From: Gonapodya sp. JEL0774
Lineage: Eukaryota; Monoblepharomycota; Monoblepharidomycetes; Monoblepharidales; Gonapodyaceae
NCBI GenBank assembly: GCA_027604505.1
Contig: JADIIX010000001.1
Location: 558,001-622,000 of the forward strand
Reading direction: 5' to 3'
Length of the DNA: 64,000 nt
Part shown: piece by piece, positions 46,295 to 58,400 of the stretch
Numbering within the stretch: the stretch's first letter is position 1
Layout of the letters: every line of letters starts with the position of its first letter
Notes under the pieces: model-generated
Seen by the model: the letters and a program-made list of their open reading frames with translations, nothing else
Database searches by the model: none
Told to the model about the DNA's origin: nothing
Translations under genes and position numbers: made by a program

Positions 46295-48595
46295 ATGATG
46301 GGGGAGGACACTGCAATCGACCACCGGCCTCCCTCTCCCGCACCTCCAGACGCAGTTCCCGTCAAAGGAGCCTCTAAAATAGTCCCGCCCTCGCCCGGAA
46401 TGCTGGGACCTGCCTTTCACCACTCATCGATAAGGCAAAGAACAGTTGCATCGGGCCATGCAAGTGGCCACATATCCCTCTCCTACTTTCCAAAAGGCAC
46501 AAACGGGCCTGGTGGTGACTCTGCAGAGCTTGAAACTGAAGCGCGACTGCTGTTCCACTTCGCTGAGGCTGGGGGGAAGATGGGCACGTCCCCAACAGAA
46601 GAGAAATCGCCTGGTAACGTTTCGGAGTTGGTGTCGGACTCTCAAGGCTATCGATCTGATGTCTCAGTCGTAGGCATGGTAGCCCTCAAGTCAGGTCAGG
46701 AAGTCGCACAAGAGTTCCACGGGAAAGTCGAAGTTCCGGATGGGGGAACCAAGATCCACTCTCAAACCACTCAAGCCCAGGGAATGGAGTTTTATGATAG
46801 CTCCAAGCTGCAAGGCGAATCCATGCGAATATCCTTCCTGACTCGTGGCCCGGTGGTCGCATCAGAATCTGTCACCGAAAGATTCCCTGCGTCTGCACCA
46901 CAAGGCCGTGGTTCTTCAACCAACCAGCAACCTCATATCGCTCAAATTGCGTACACCAGCAACCCACAGGTGGTCCCATCCCCTGCGCGGTCGTCGACCG
47001 TTATGGTATCCGTCGGCCCCACGATGTCCCTCTCCTCCACTTCGACCACCACCTCCCACTCCAATTCCACACATTCCTTTGCACAATCCTTCTCTACCCA
47101 CACCTCCCAAAATTCTCATCTTTCTTTATCGGGGGATCCGTTCCTTTTCACAAATTACGCCACGATACCGTCTTCAACCTCCAATTCGCCTGGTGGCGAT
47201 GCGCTCCGCAACACGCCCAGCTCTTCCGAACCCAACGATACGCCACCACTTGCTGATGATCGTGGTCAGGGGTACTTTGGTGCCTCCGCCCATTACCCGG
47301 GGAATCTGCACGCTACAGTGTACCCGGTCAACGTTCCTCCGTACGGCTACCCCGCATATTCGGAAGAGAGTTTTGCACCTGGCATGTCTTATTTACCGAC
47401 CGAAGGATTCTATGGATCTCCAATGAATCCTCCTTGGAGTGCAGGTCCGCCAGACACCTTAACACCTCTGACTCCACCTGTCGAACAAGACAGCGACGGT
47501 AAGCCTGCGAAACGGTATAAATGTAAATGGGCTGGCTGCAACGTGAGCTTTAAGGTGAGCGGATGCCTTATTTTGCAGTGAAGGTGACTTCGACATTGCT
47601 GAATATCTCACATTGCGAAATCAAGACATCGGGGCACCTTGCACGGCACAAGAAAGTTCACACAGGAGCTAAACCCCATGAATGGTGAATGCAACATGGT
47701 CATCGTGGCTCACACAATACGCTCACGTCTCTCTATGTGCGCGTAGTCCCGTTGCTGGATGCCTCTCTCGATTCTCCCGTCATGACAATATGATGGTACT
47801 TCAATTCGCTTCCTTATGTCTGTTGTTTTAATTAACAAAGCATGGTCCCTGTAGGCCCACTTCCGCGTCCATTCCAAAAGGGTGGATGGTGCCGCCTCTC
47901 GGTCACTGTCGCTCCCTGTCCCTCTACCTTTGGATCTGCTGCCGCAGCCGTCGCTTTCGCGGTCCAAAACGTCAGCCGGACAACTTGTTTCGCCTACCAC
48001 TCGCGAGTCGGAAGCAATTGCCTCCCGGTACCCCAGCCAGGAATGGCTCGGAAACGTTGGTCACTATCACACGGCCCCGGTGTTGGACCAACAGTCGAAT
48101 ACGATTGAGTACTACACACAACCATCTTATTACGGTTCATACCCGGGGCCGACACCACCCATGGAAGGGTACCAGTCCAATGCCAACAACCTCTCGTATG
48201 GGGCGGGGCCGATGATGCAATCTCCTTCTCATCAACCAAATCCGCTCTTAACACCCTCGGGCAGCGAATTCTGGGCAGCCGGCTCTAGGAATCCGATCGT
48301 TGCAGCCGGCCAACCTTACCCAACACCATTTACACACGACCAACGACCACCATCATACGATCGCCGTGAAGCAACTTCGGATGTCCCATCGGCTTATCCC
48401 ATCCGCCCATCGGCGGTGCAAAATGTTGAGTCAATGCCTGGTAGTGCCGGGACAGTCATGTCGAACTGGGGATTCCATTTGCCATCTTTTCGGGATTTGG
48501 ATAATGGTGTGAATAGAGACAGAGAGACACAAGGTTCACAGAGAGACCAGGGAGGAACTCATAGCGTAAATGGAGGGCAGACGCAGTGGTTGTGA
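46295..48595 (+). CDS. Nrg1-like C2H2 zinc-finger transcription factor
   Basis: Exons: 46295-47554, 47626-47684, 47747-47795, 47855-48595; phases close, 702 aa (tandem ATGs at 46295/46298). Two adjacent C2H2 fingers are built by splicing over four exons. Finger 1 is YKCKWAGCNVSFK then TSGHLARHKKVHTG. Finger 2 is CPVAGCLSRFSRHDNMMAHF then RVH. The SGHLARH and FSRHDN helices are those of the Nrg1/Nrg2 repressor group, which binds a CCCT-type element and represses filamentation and glucose-regulated genes in yeasts. The rest is Ser/Thr/Pro-rich. Finger-splitting introns sit exactly between the zinc ligands. Target genes are unknown. Confidence 0.82.
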
Positions 48596-48746
48596 GGAGA
48601 CCACTTGGACTTCTGTATATGCATATTATTTCAATGGTAATTTTGTAGCCAGTATCTAATTTGTCCACAGACGCAAGGTTCAAGTTTGAAGGCGGCAGAA
48701 ATCTCCTCTCGACTGTAGACCTTCCACAATGTACTACTTGCCATAT

Positions 48747-51044
48747 TCATTCATTCAGCTCTGTCTCCCCGCCATCGTCGCCACCATTGTGCTCCCCGCC
48801 ACCTCCCCCCAAGGCTCCTTGACTTTGACCCATTACCCGCCACCCACCAGCTGCGGCAATCGCTGCTCTTCGTACTCTCTCTTTGTGCCTCTTCGCGCGC
48901 ACATGTTGCTCCCACGCGACCTTTCCGACCAACACCTTTGGGCCGCCGTCATTGTCTTTACAAACCTCGCACTCCCGCGTCGCGAACGCAGGGTCCGAAA
49001 TGGGAAGGCTGTTGGTCGAGGGTGATAACAGATTCGTGGCATCTGGGTGGATGCTTGCAGGCGGAGGAAGGACTTTATTATAGAGGAAGGCTGAGGGAGA
49101 GGAAGAATTGTGACTGGCAAAACGAAGAAAGATGATTGTAAAATCAATGTTCACCGTGCATGATGTGAAGAGCGGGTTGGAGAACTCGTTCAGTCCACTT
49201 CGAAAGGTCTTCACATAGGAACACATGAAGGAAGCCACGACCAGTGCGAAGTACCCATTTCAATTACATAACCGCTCTAAAGTGTGTGAGATCGACTCAC
49301 CCGACGCGTCCAATACATAAGCGGCAGCTTTTACTTCACCATCCCCATTTGGTTCCACCTCAATCTCCGGCGAATCCCCACCTCTCCTCAACTGCCAAGC
49401 GAGTTTATTTCTAATCCACGTCACTTGCTGCCTGGCGTACTGCCGCGTAGCTCTCATCATGGTTTCCATTCCCTCTTGCCACAGTTTGTGAGCTTCCTCG
49501 GACGGCTCTCGTGTGCCATCTCCTACAGGTGAGCAACCACGATCCATCTCCACAGCATCTAGATAAGCAGAAAATTCCTTGTATCCAATGGCCTGAAAGA
49601 CGCCCCTCGTGTAGTCCGGTTCGGCCGGTCGGGGATATCGAGTTCTCGACCACGCCCGAACCTCACGGATCTCGTCTAGCAACCCCATGCGCACCATGCT
49701 GGAGCACCGAGAATCAAGACGGGAATCTAGATTGGCTGACGGGGCGTGAAGCCAGAACAGAAGAGTAGGGTGGCTATTCATCAGTTTGCAAAGGTTGTAT
49801 GTGATATATGACGAATTACGGTCAGATTGGCTTGCAAGTTGAAGGCAATGACCCTTACCGGAGTGTGGTGCACGTAGAGGAGATGGATCTCTGTTCGGCA
49901 AGGATGGCGGAATGTTGGCGTCCGGTTTGAAGCCAGATCTGGGGGAAAGATAATTGAATGGATATCATGACGGAGAACTCCACTTTCATGTGCCCATCGA
50001 CTGATCCAACTTTTTACCTTGCTGAATTCCAGGCACGCTCCCCATAACCCCTCCACTTATCCCTAACTGCACTCACCTCCAAACTTCGTTTTACTCTTCT
50101 CTCGTCGTTGGGATGGCGTACAGCTGCCATCCTGGGATCTACTTGCTTGAGAAGGTCATGTAGAAGGCGAGACGTTGACATCATTGATGCCAGCTTCGGT
50201 GCGGAGTTCGGGGGTTGTGACCTCACAACGGTTCTGTCGGGTGGTTGTTGCGTCAGAAGAGCCGTTCTGACACGGGCGACGAGATCTGCATCACGCGGAT
50301 CATGCGCAGCTGAGACAAAGTCTGAAGAGGCTATAGAGCCGACGACATCATCGTCCGGGTCGACAGCGTCAGGTGTGGTAGGGCCACTTGTTTCACTGGC
50401 CAGGGTCCCCTCCCACAACAAAGATTGGACATAGTAGTTAGTGCCCCCAACGATTATAGGTAGGGTATTTTGGGCGTGAAACTTCGAAATCTGATCGACG
50501 GAATGCATTGGAGAGCAGTGGGATTGGAAAACCAAGTTCACGATTCTTTGGTGGTTTGAGTTCATATACCCTCGTTCTCCGGACTTACAGAAAACAACAA
50601 AGCCTCACCAAATCTTGTGATTCGTCCACAAAGTCCTTGACGCTGTACTCCTCCTCCATATTGAGAAATCCGATCAAATGGTGGGGTACACCTTTGGCCT
50701 CCTCGGGCGTGACCTTATTGGTCGCGATGGGTAGGCCCTTGTACACCTGCATTGAATCTGCGGAGATAATTTCGGCGGATGACGGGAAGCGTGGTTGTGC
50801 AGCGTTCTGAGAAGTTGCGGAGGTTGTGGAGAACGGGGGTAAGGAGTTTCTGACTGCAAGAGCCAGGTCTATTGCGAGCTGGGACTTTCCTACAAGAGTG
50901 GAAGAATGCGACTCGGCAAATAGCAAGAAAGTGGAAAACACAGACGCGAGAGTATCCAATGATGGGGATGTGATGATGCAGCAACCCACCGACACCAGTT
51001 GTCCCGACGATTGCAATGATGGGTAGTTTGCCAGGAAGTGACAT
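48747..51044 (-). CDS. MOD5: tRNA dimethylallyltransferase Mod5/TRIT1
   Basis: Adds the isopentenyl group to A37 of tRNAs reading UNN codons. Exons: 50990-51044, 50609-50889, 50018-50490, 49301-49938, 49155-49208, 48747-49072; every phase closes, 608 aa. The P-loop [15 protein letters not shown] is joined across the first intron. Then come [47 protein letters not shown] and [14 protein letters not shown]. The C-terminus has the matrin-type C2H2 finger of eukaryotic enzymes (CEVC ... [10 protein letters not shown]). An Asp/Pro-rich insert sits in the middle. The predicted intron at 49774-49858 does not keep frame, so that segment is kept as coding. Confidence 0.92.
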
Positions 51045-51238
51045 GATATTGCATATAGCAAAGTAGAGCGATATTCTGCGCGCTGCTGATATAGGTAAGA
51101 AAATGGGTTTATATGTTTTAGCGGGTGTGAACAGGACCAAAATGCTCATCTAAAATATTCTGAAGTCAAAAGCTGTTCCTATTACGTAGCTGTTATTTAC
51201 ATCTTTACACGTTTCTGTGTTACTTGGTGGTACTGTAA

Positions 51239-51478
51239 CTATTGAAGAGCAAGCGTTCGCATCTTGCTTCGCCTGTTGTTGGATTCACCAGCACCCCTCA
51301 GAGAGACTACAAATTCCTTCCCACATCCTGCCATTTTGCTGTCACATGTGTATTTTGCTGCTTTATGTCGAACTGTCATTGACGTGGAACCTCTGCGTTT
51401 GCAATAGGGGCAGGTTACTGAAGGTACATGAACATGGTTGACAGAAGGTCGTGAGAAGAGGGAGGCAACACTGAACAT
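51239..51478 (-). CDS. Zinc-ribbon microprotein
   Basis: 79-residue frame from ATG 51478 (MFSVASLFSRPS). It has two Cys pairs spaced as a zinc ribbon (TCPYCKRRGS ... YTCDSKMAGCGKEF). I do not recognise a named family. It sits 194 nt upstream of Mod5 on the same strand. No intron is needed, though the frame runs over a weak GT..CAG pair. Confidence 0.45.
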   Translation of the reverse strand: MFSVASLFSRPSVNHVHVPSVTCPYCKRRGSTSMTVRHKAAKYTCDSKMAGCGKEFVVSLRGAGESNNRRSKMRTLALQ

Positions 51479-52039
51479 GTTGAAAATTGATATTGATGAT
51501 ATCTGGTGCTGGAGGGCCGTGATAGGTTGGACGGTCAGGCACACGATGTGACACAACCACAGTCAGTGAAGTGTGAGCACTCAGTCAGGCGGGTCAACCT
51601 TGGGCTCACCAGACCAGAGAATCGCGGTATATCGACCAGGAGTAGGAGTTTCTAAAAAGAACTTCGCCAATGGTTTTCTACTCCCGAGGATAGAAGATAA
51701 AGTTGTTTTGAGTAAGATTGCTGAGTTTTGGTGGAGAACTCGTAATCAGCGTATAGGCTATTCATCTCACCGATATTCCTCGCCATCATTCTGTTTGACT
51801 CACTAATCCGATTATTGAATGGATACAGGAATATGCTTTCCGCAAGTTCACTCGGACTCTGATGAGCACATCAATTTAATTTCAGTCTCCATGTGACGGA
51901 AGCTTCAATAATGTACAATTACTCCATACATCGAGAGAGGACATTCGTGGATGTTAGATACCTAAATTGGTCGTCGGCACGTAATTCTCGTGGTTGAGAC
52001 TTTTTGTGTTCGTATGGGTGGGGGGTTGCCGACAACACC
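51479..52039. other. Intergenic region, divergent promoters
   Basis: About 560 nt between the zinc-ribbon gene (-) and the appendage gene (+). A 77-codon plus-strand frame (51573-51806) has no family support. Together with the 195 nt downstream of the zinc-ribbon gene there is too little room for an adaptin trunk (about 1.6 kb coding). Confidence 0.45.
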
Positions 52040-54151
52040 ATGGCCCGAGATTCTGGTCCAAACCTTTCGAGAACAGCAATGTACGGCCAAAACCAGTTTC
52101 AAAATCAACAACAGCAGCAGCAATGGACACAGCAAATGTTCAATCCCCAACAAGCGCAGAACAGCTGGAACCCTCAATCCGCGAATCAGCTTTACACGCA
52201 AGCGAATCCCTCGCAACTCCAGCCAGTGGCCATGTACCAGACGCAGCCTCAAAACCAGCTCTACCAACAGCAGTTCCAGCAACCACAACAACAGCAACCC
52301 ACGCCAGCATTCGCGGTCAATGCTTCGGCATGGACAACTGCTGGACACAGCTCGCTCGCAGGAACACCGCAGCCTTCTTTTGGACAGGGTAGTGGTGGTG
52401 GAAGTCCCGCAATGCCTCGTATGGCTGGTGCTGGAGGAGCGCAGAAGGAAACATCAACCGGAATTGGGTTAGTACCCCTATTGCTATTGATTCACATCCT
52501 CTGTTACCCTTCATCTCCTGTAAAACCCAACCCTCTGCGATCGTGTTGATGTCTTTCCATGTGCCAGTCGACCCGCGTACCGATGGGCCTTGTCTGGTCA
52601 GCAACAAATGCAGCCTTGGGTGCCACCAATGCAAATCCTCTATCAGGAGGCTGGTGTAACGATTGCTGGAACGGTGAGGATCTACGAATAACCAGTGTCC
52701 CTAACGATGGGACCTTACTAATCGAGGAGAAGTTTGGGGGGAATGACACGGACACAGAGGACTCGGTTGGCTGCCAGCACAAAACTATTGCATTGGAGAG
52801 GAGTAAATCATTGACTCGTCACTCTGCTGAGCAACGTCAACAGAAAACGTTGACTCGTTGCTCTGCTGAGCAACGTTAACCGAAAACACTTCGTGGAATG
52901 GCGAGCAATCCAGCTTACCTAATCTCTCCTCTGAGCTTGTGCCCGATTCTCCTCCCACTTAAGTTCGCGCGGCGCGATGGCCGAATGCTTCTCGAACTCA
53001 TAATCCAGAATCAAACGTCGCAAGGCATGCGGGACCTCTCGGTCTCATTTGGCCGCAATACGTTTACCTTGGGACCTGCCACGCCAAAGCTGTCGGTCAT
53101 GGGAGTGCCGCAAGGAGGTCAAGTTGAAGCGAGTGTGCAACTGCGGTACGTGCGGCGAGCGGGGGCGATGGGGTATTGGAGTAGATGATTTCGAGGAAAC
53201 GGGAGAGGAAGAGGATCGGTGTGTCGTAGGATCATGAATTCGCAAGTGGGAATATGTACATCCCCCCGTGAACTTTGATTACCCTCCTGGAAGTGCAGCG
53301 ACACTGGTAGATTTTATTCTGATCTTTTCCGTGAGGTTCAGAGGCCTTCTGTGACAGACACGGACAGAATTTAACGTCATCTTTCGAAGGAAGAAAGGGA
53401 AGTAAGTTAGCTTGGTGGGGCTGAGCAACAGTTTTCAATGGATTTCAAGCCTGATGGCCCAGACGAGACGATCATTCCAACAAGGCATCTCAAGCGCTTG
53501 AATCCACCATCTTAATCGCATTTCTCCCACTCCCCCCTCCACGCCTTTTCTTGAAATCCATTGTCTGAAGCGTGGACGCCGACACCGCCTCACCCCAGAA
53601 TCCCATTAACCTCATCCCGATTTCCCTCAAGCACTCGTTAACGTCCCACCACTTCAGCGCGTCTATTCCGATCCACGTTCTCTTCACCGAGCAAGGTCTC
53701 ATAGACCAAACCCGATGGCTGAAGCTTTGGACAGAGAGTGGTGCCAGCGAGTGGGCGTGTCCTTTACAGGGAATGAGATTCGAGAGTGTTGACGAGTTAA
53801 GGGGGAGATTAGGGGTAAATAATGTGTTTGTGGTCGCCCAAAGGATAGTAAACGGAATGGTGAGTTGACTGGTTCGCTTCACAATTAAAGGGATGATTGC
53901 TAACCAATCTCATCCCATCCTTGACCATTTTCTCTTTCTCTCCTCGCCGTCCATCTTTCCAGCATTACTTCTACGTCTCTATGGCACTCCCAAACCACCC
54001 TGCCACGATCTTTGTAGCTGAAATATCACTTGATGAGCAGCTCGCAAATGGGAAATTGTCAGTAAAAATTCCAGGAAAGACTACCGAGGAAGCCGGAGAG
54101 CTGGCTGGACCTGTGTTTGAGAGTGTGGGGAGGATGATGCTGGGGCAGTAG
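52040..54151 (+). CDS. Free-standing beta-adaptin appendage (ear) protein
   Basis: Exons: 52040-52467, 52568-52673, 52964-53145, 53571-53859, 53963-54151; all phases close, 397 aa. The N-terminal 140 residues are Gln/Asn-rich (FQNQQQQQQWTQQM), like a beta-adaptin hinge. The sandwich subdomain follows (GVTIAGTFARRDGRMLLELI, then NQTSQGMRDLSVSFGRNTF, LGPATPKL). The platform subdomain comes next (NPINLIPISLKHSL, IPIHVLFTEQG, NNVFVVAQRIVNG, FVAEISLDE). These match the beta1/beta2 appendage that recruits clathrin accessory proteins. There is no adaptin_N trunk and no room for one upstream. Two long introns (290 and 425 nt) interrupt the ear; the first holds a tandem repeat. Confidence 0.75.
52811..52887. 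repeat. Intronic tandem repeat, two 38-nt units
   Basis: Units at 52811-52848 and 52850-52887 (ttgactcg..., period 39) with four mismatches. The second unit contains a perfect hairpin, CGTTGCTC-tgct-GAGCAACG (52856-52875). It sits inside the first long intron of the appendage gene. Confidence 0.65.
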
Positions 54152-54363
54152 ACACGATACGGTGACAGTGGTTATGATTTTACTGCTGATACGGATAACA
54201 CATGTAGATGATGTTCTCTCAATATTATGGAAAAGGATACACCAATTCTTACGATTTATTCCACACATGGGCAAACTTTGTTTCAGATGGGTGGTGAGGT
54301 GGCGTGCTATAATCTGTGAATGGGCTCGTCTTCACAAAGCCCCATTCACCTTGAAACACCAGG

Positions 54364-55386
54364 ATGAGCTACAGAGCCACCGATTCGGACTCGGAATCTG
54401 ACGATGAACGTGAATGGTTCGCATATTTGCAATTCCGCCTTCTTGCATCGAATCAATTGGTAATGTGATTGCTGCGTTGCTCCGTTTTGGTGGCGAACAG
54501 GTCGGTCCGGCGTATCAAGGCGTACGGCTTTGCATCCGCGGGCGATGCTCGCAAACGATATCGTGTGGAGTGGGATCCCTCGGATGGGAAAGTCTGGGAT
54601 GATGTAGGTTGACGGATGAGACTCGACAGTCAGCCGCCGTTATGAATCAATTCAATTCACAATCCTCTCGAACAACATAAAGACATGGGAACCTGCAAGT
54701 GTCTTTACAGATCTTGATTTTTTACGGGACTTCCGGCGCAGATGGGACTCGCGCCTTCTCGCAGGCCTGAGGGCTCGGACGTCTGGATACAAGTGGTACC
54801 GAGTTTCCTGGCGTGATCCCGCTGGCGTCGATGACTGGCAGGATGTGAGTAGGTCTACGTCGGTGATTTTCTTGGGCAGTCGGTTTCATCAGGTCCGACA
54901 TTACGTACTCCACAGACCTGGATGCCAAGAGAAGAACTGGAGGTTCTATATCTCCCTCAACTCGCAGCATTTGACTTTGAATGGGATCGCAGGCAGAGCG
55001 GTGTACTTGTGCCTGTCCCTCCGTCCTCCCTCAACGTCCGCAAGGCAGCGGCCGAGACTTCGTTGTCGGTTCACAAGAAAGCAGCACTTCCCCAATCCAC
55101 CAACGTGCATGCGCCCTCAAACACGATAAAGCGAAAACGTACCGCAAGTGATGACGAAGGCCACGGGCATTCGGCTCGATCCCGTAGGGTTGCTTCTCCT
55201 GAACCGCTGGTGTGGCCTGTTGATGAGTTGAATGAGAGCTTCTCGGACTCTGTATCGTATTCCGTCTCTCGAGGTCCCGAGCGTCACGTTGAAATTCGTG
55301 GTCCCAGTCTCGGCGAACGCGCGGCTGCCGTTATTCGAAGGCTACAGGAGGCTTGCCGGAAACCGGACGACTGGGAACGTCAGTAG
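54364..55386 (+). CDS. Tandem chromodomain-like protein (may be the N-terminus of the RdRP)
   Basis: Exons: 54364-54464, 54501-54603, 54683-54844, 54916-55386; phases close, 278 aa. After an acidic start (SDSESDDEREW) come two chromo-like modules. Module 1 is IKAYGFASAGDARKRYRVEW, then DPSDGKVWDDTWEP. Module 2 is YKWYRVSWRDPAGVDDWQDT then WMPREEL. Both have the (Y/W)-x-V-x-W core, and an intron follows the acidic residue before TW in both, suggesting internal duplication. The C-terminal 130 residues are Ser/Arg-rich. A donor GTCAGT at 55379, seven nt before the stop, would splice in frame to 55470 and join this protein to the RdRP; see findings. Histone-methyl-lysine binding is inference. Confidence 0.65.
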
Positions 55387-55471
55387 GCTTGTCATGTTTT
55401 TCTGAGATATTCAGTTTAGACCCCACTGATTGCTGAGTACTTTCCTTATTTTATTGTTCCTCCGCTCAGTT

Positions 55472-58400
55472 ATGCACCTGTTCTCGCTTGCTCTCCTCTA
55501 TCCTGTACACTCCTACACACATCACACCGCCTCTGCTTCCACTTCTGTCTATGAGCGCCTATCTTCTCTGAGTGCTATCTTAGATGCCGCGCGTAACAAC
55601 CCGGCCGGCCCGTTCGACGCAATTCAAGCTGCCTTCTTGTCAGCCGCACGTTATTCCCACAAACCAAACCGCACCGATGTGAAACTCGCTATTCAGGAAG
55701 CTCTCTCGGCTCCAGCAGGCCCTGAACCCACTGAACCTGCAGAGGCGGCGCCCATCGCATGGGCGGGTTTCCGAGATGCTTGGCTCACCTTGCGCGCACG
55801 TGGCGCAAAAGTGCCTGAGAGTGAGGATTGTACATCAAGCGATGTATTGTTTCCACTAGGAAAGTCTGTGGTGGAGGGGGATGGTGTAAAACACCAGGCG
55901 ACTGTGATCTACGGCGTTTCCGTGTACCCCACCACCAGTTCTTTTGGCAAATCCCCGGCACTAACAGTTGCTATATTGCCGCCAATCGTGCAGGCCCGAG
56001 GCAACCGTCTGCTGAGACTCGTGGGACCAGCTGCTGTTCTACAGGTGTACGTGGATGCCACACCTGCCGGTCAGTCGAATACCACAACTCCAGCCTTAAC
56101 GGACAGGGATGAGCAGGAATACAAAATCTCCACAATTAAGCTGAGACTGGCAGAGCTAGAAGTGGCAGGCGGAGTGTACGAGTATTTGCACTTCAAAGTC
56201 GTTCACGTACGTTACCGAGGCATTTTCATCCAGAAAGGGTGCCCAATCGCTGATTTAGATGCATGAATCTTCTCTTGACACGATGATTGTAGGGTGACAG
56301 GAAGGCGAAGTCTTTGCGGTCGGCGGCGACGGACGTGAGTGGCTGCTTCACACCACAGCACCGTTTTTCACAGATCATTGAAATGGGCAGCATTTACTCT
56401 TTGATGTCTCTCTTACATCCTGCACAATTCTCAGTACGGAATTTTTCTCCTCTCCACCCACCCTGCCCGCTCTCCGCATCTCCCGCCCCTATCTCAACCC
56501 TGGCACATTCTGGCCAACCATATGCCTGCTATCCCCGGCAATCTATCCCAAGCATCAACAAAGTTTCTCTCACGCTTGGATCTCTTCTTGAGCGCTACCC
56601 ACGCTGTGACACTTCCTCCGGACACCACCATTATCCACGATCTACCAGACGTGCACCCAACCGGTATTCCGGATGAAGCCATGACAGACGGCGCAGGTCT
56701 GGTGGGACGAAGAACAATGCAGTACGTCTGCACTGCTCTGGGGAAAACCGACATGCTGCCAAATACCATACAGATTCGCTACCGAGGATTCAAGGGGTTA
56801 CTGGTGCTCGACAGAGTGGGTGAATTAGAGTTATTGGGGAGACAGAGAGTGAAAGAGCTGAACGGGAAGATGGTGCGTGGATCTCTGTTTGAAGCATCAA
56901 CGAACAGGCGGGAGAAAGCTTTAGCATCAACTGCAAGCTGATACCATTGTACCTCCTCAGCCTGACATCGCATTTCGCAAGTCAATGTGCAAATATGTAT
57001 CGACTCCGGAGGAGCTTGCCATTCCAGGAACGCTCGAAATCGTTTCTGTGGGTTGTTGCCACATGTAGCTTCGTTTCCTCAGATATTCATTGTCTTCGGC
57101 CCAGTAGATTCCACATGTGAGTCCAGGCATGTTGAATCAACAACTTGTCAATGTCCTGGAACATGGAGGTGTCCGTGAAGATATCTTGCGCACGCTCGTG
57201 GTGAGTTCGCGAATGACTTGATCAAATCATGTCCATCCGAGTAACTCAGCCGCATGGATTACAGGCTAAGGCAACGGACGCACTTTTTGAGACCTTTTTA
57301 TCGCCAAACAAAGTTCTGTCCGCTATTCAAGGGCTCCTCAGTAATCCGAGCTCCGGGGGCAGTTCGTCCAGCGTCCGCCTTGCGCACAACCTCTGCGCCG
57401 GTTTTGACTCTTCGGAGCCATACATGCGCAAGATGCTGGTGGAACACGTCAGGTGGAAGCTATCCCGTCTCTACAGTCAAGCTAGGATCCCAGTTGAAGA
57501 GTCTATCGTGGTCACCATCGTCCCAGCCCCCAAAGGAACTCTCAAAGAGGGTGAGATTATGGTCCAAATTCCAGGGTTTTCCAATGCACTGGCTGGAAAG
57601 GAGGTGGTCGTCATGAAGAATCCTGCAATGCTCGCCACTGATGGCCAGAAGCTCACCGTAGCAGACCTTCGGGACTATCCTCAACTCGCTGGCTATGATG
57701 ATGTGTGTATGATGTCGGTGAGAATTCAGGTTGTCTTTCCTACTTTGCTCTCATGGACGCTGATGCTCCATCCTTCTCTTGCCGAATGGACATCACACAT
57801 TCGGATTTTAAGGTCGAAGGGGATGTTCGCGAAGCATCACGGATTGCTGGTGGAGACTATGACGGCGATAAAGTGATGGTTATATGGCACAAGCCGATCG
57901 TGGATGCGTTTCACAGCAGCAGAACGGTTCCCAAAGTTCCTGCTGAAGTTGAAGAAGCTTTCACTCGCACCAAAGACACCGTTGCTCAAGTAACACAACG
58001 AAATGCTGGCGAGCGCTACGGACGGCCTCTATTGGCACGGGGTCTCCAAGAATGGTCCAAAGCCAGCTCCTCCAAAACTGGATGGTACAGCTTGTTATGG
58101 GCGGCGGCTGTCGATAAATGGGGAATGGAGAGTCCTAATGCTGTTCGGTATGCGCACATTGCCACTCGGTGAGTTTGTGTGCTCGTCCATATTTTTCCCC
58201 AGTCATAATTCGTCTGTTCCTCATAGGCTGCTGGACGCAAGAAAGAACGGCGAAACTCTGGATCCCGAGATCGATAAGATCCATCGCCAGTCGTATTTGC
58301 AGCAACTTGGCGGGCAGCCACCTGCCTGGTGGAAAGCCGATGGCATTACCGTCCGAAAACCTGTTCAAAGGGTTCCAAAGTTCGCCCGATTTCTTCACGA

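Noticed and set aside
51573-51806. 77-codon plus-strand frame between the zinc-ribbon and appendage genes
   Set aside because: No recognisable motif and no support from neighbours. Checked as a possible adaptin trunk exon and found unrelated.
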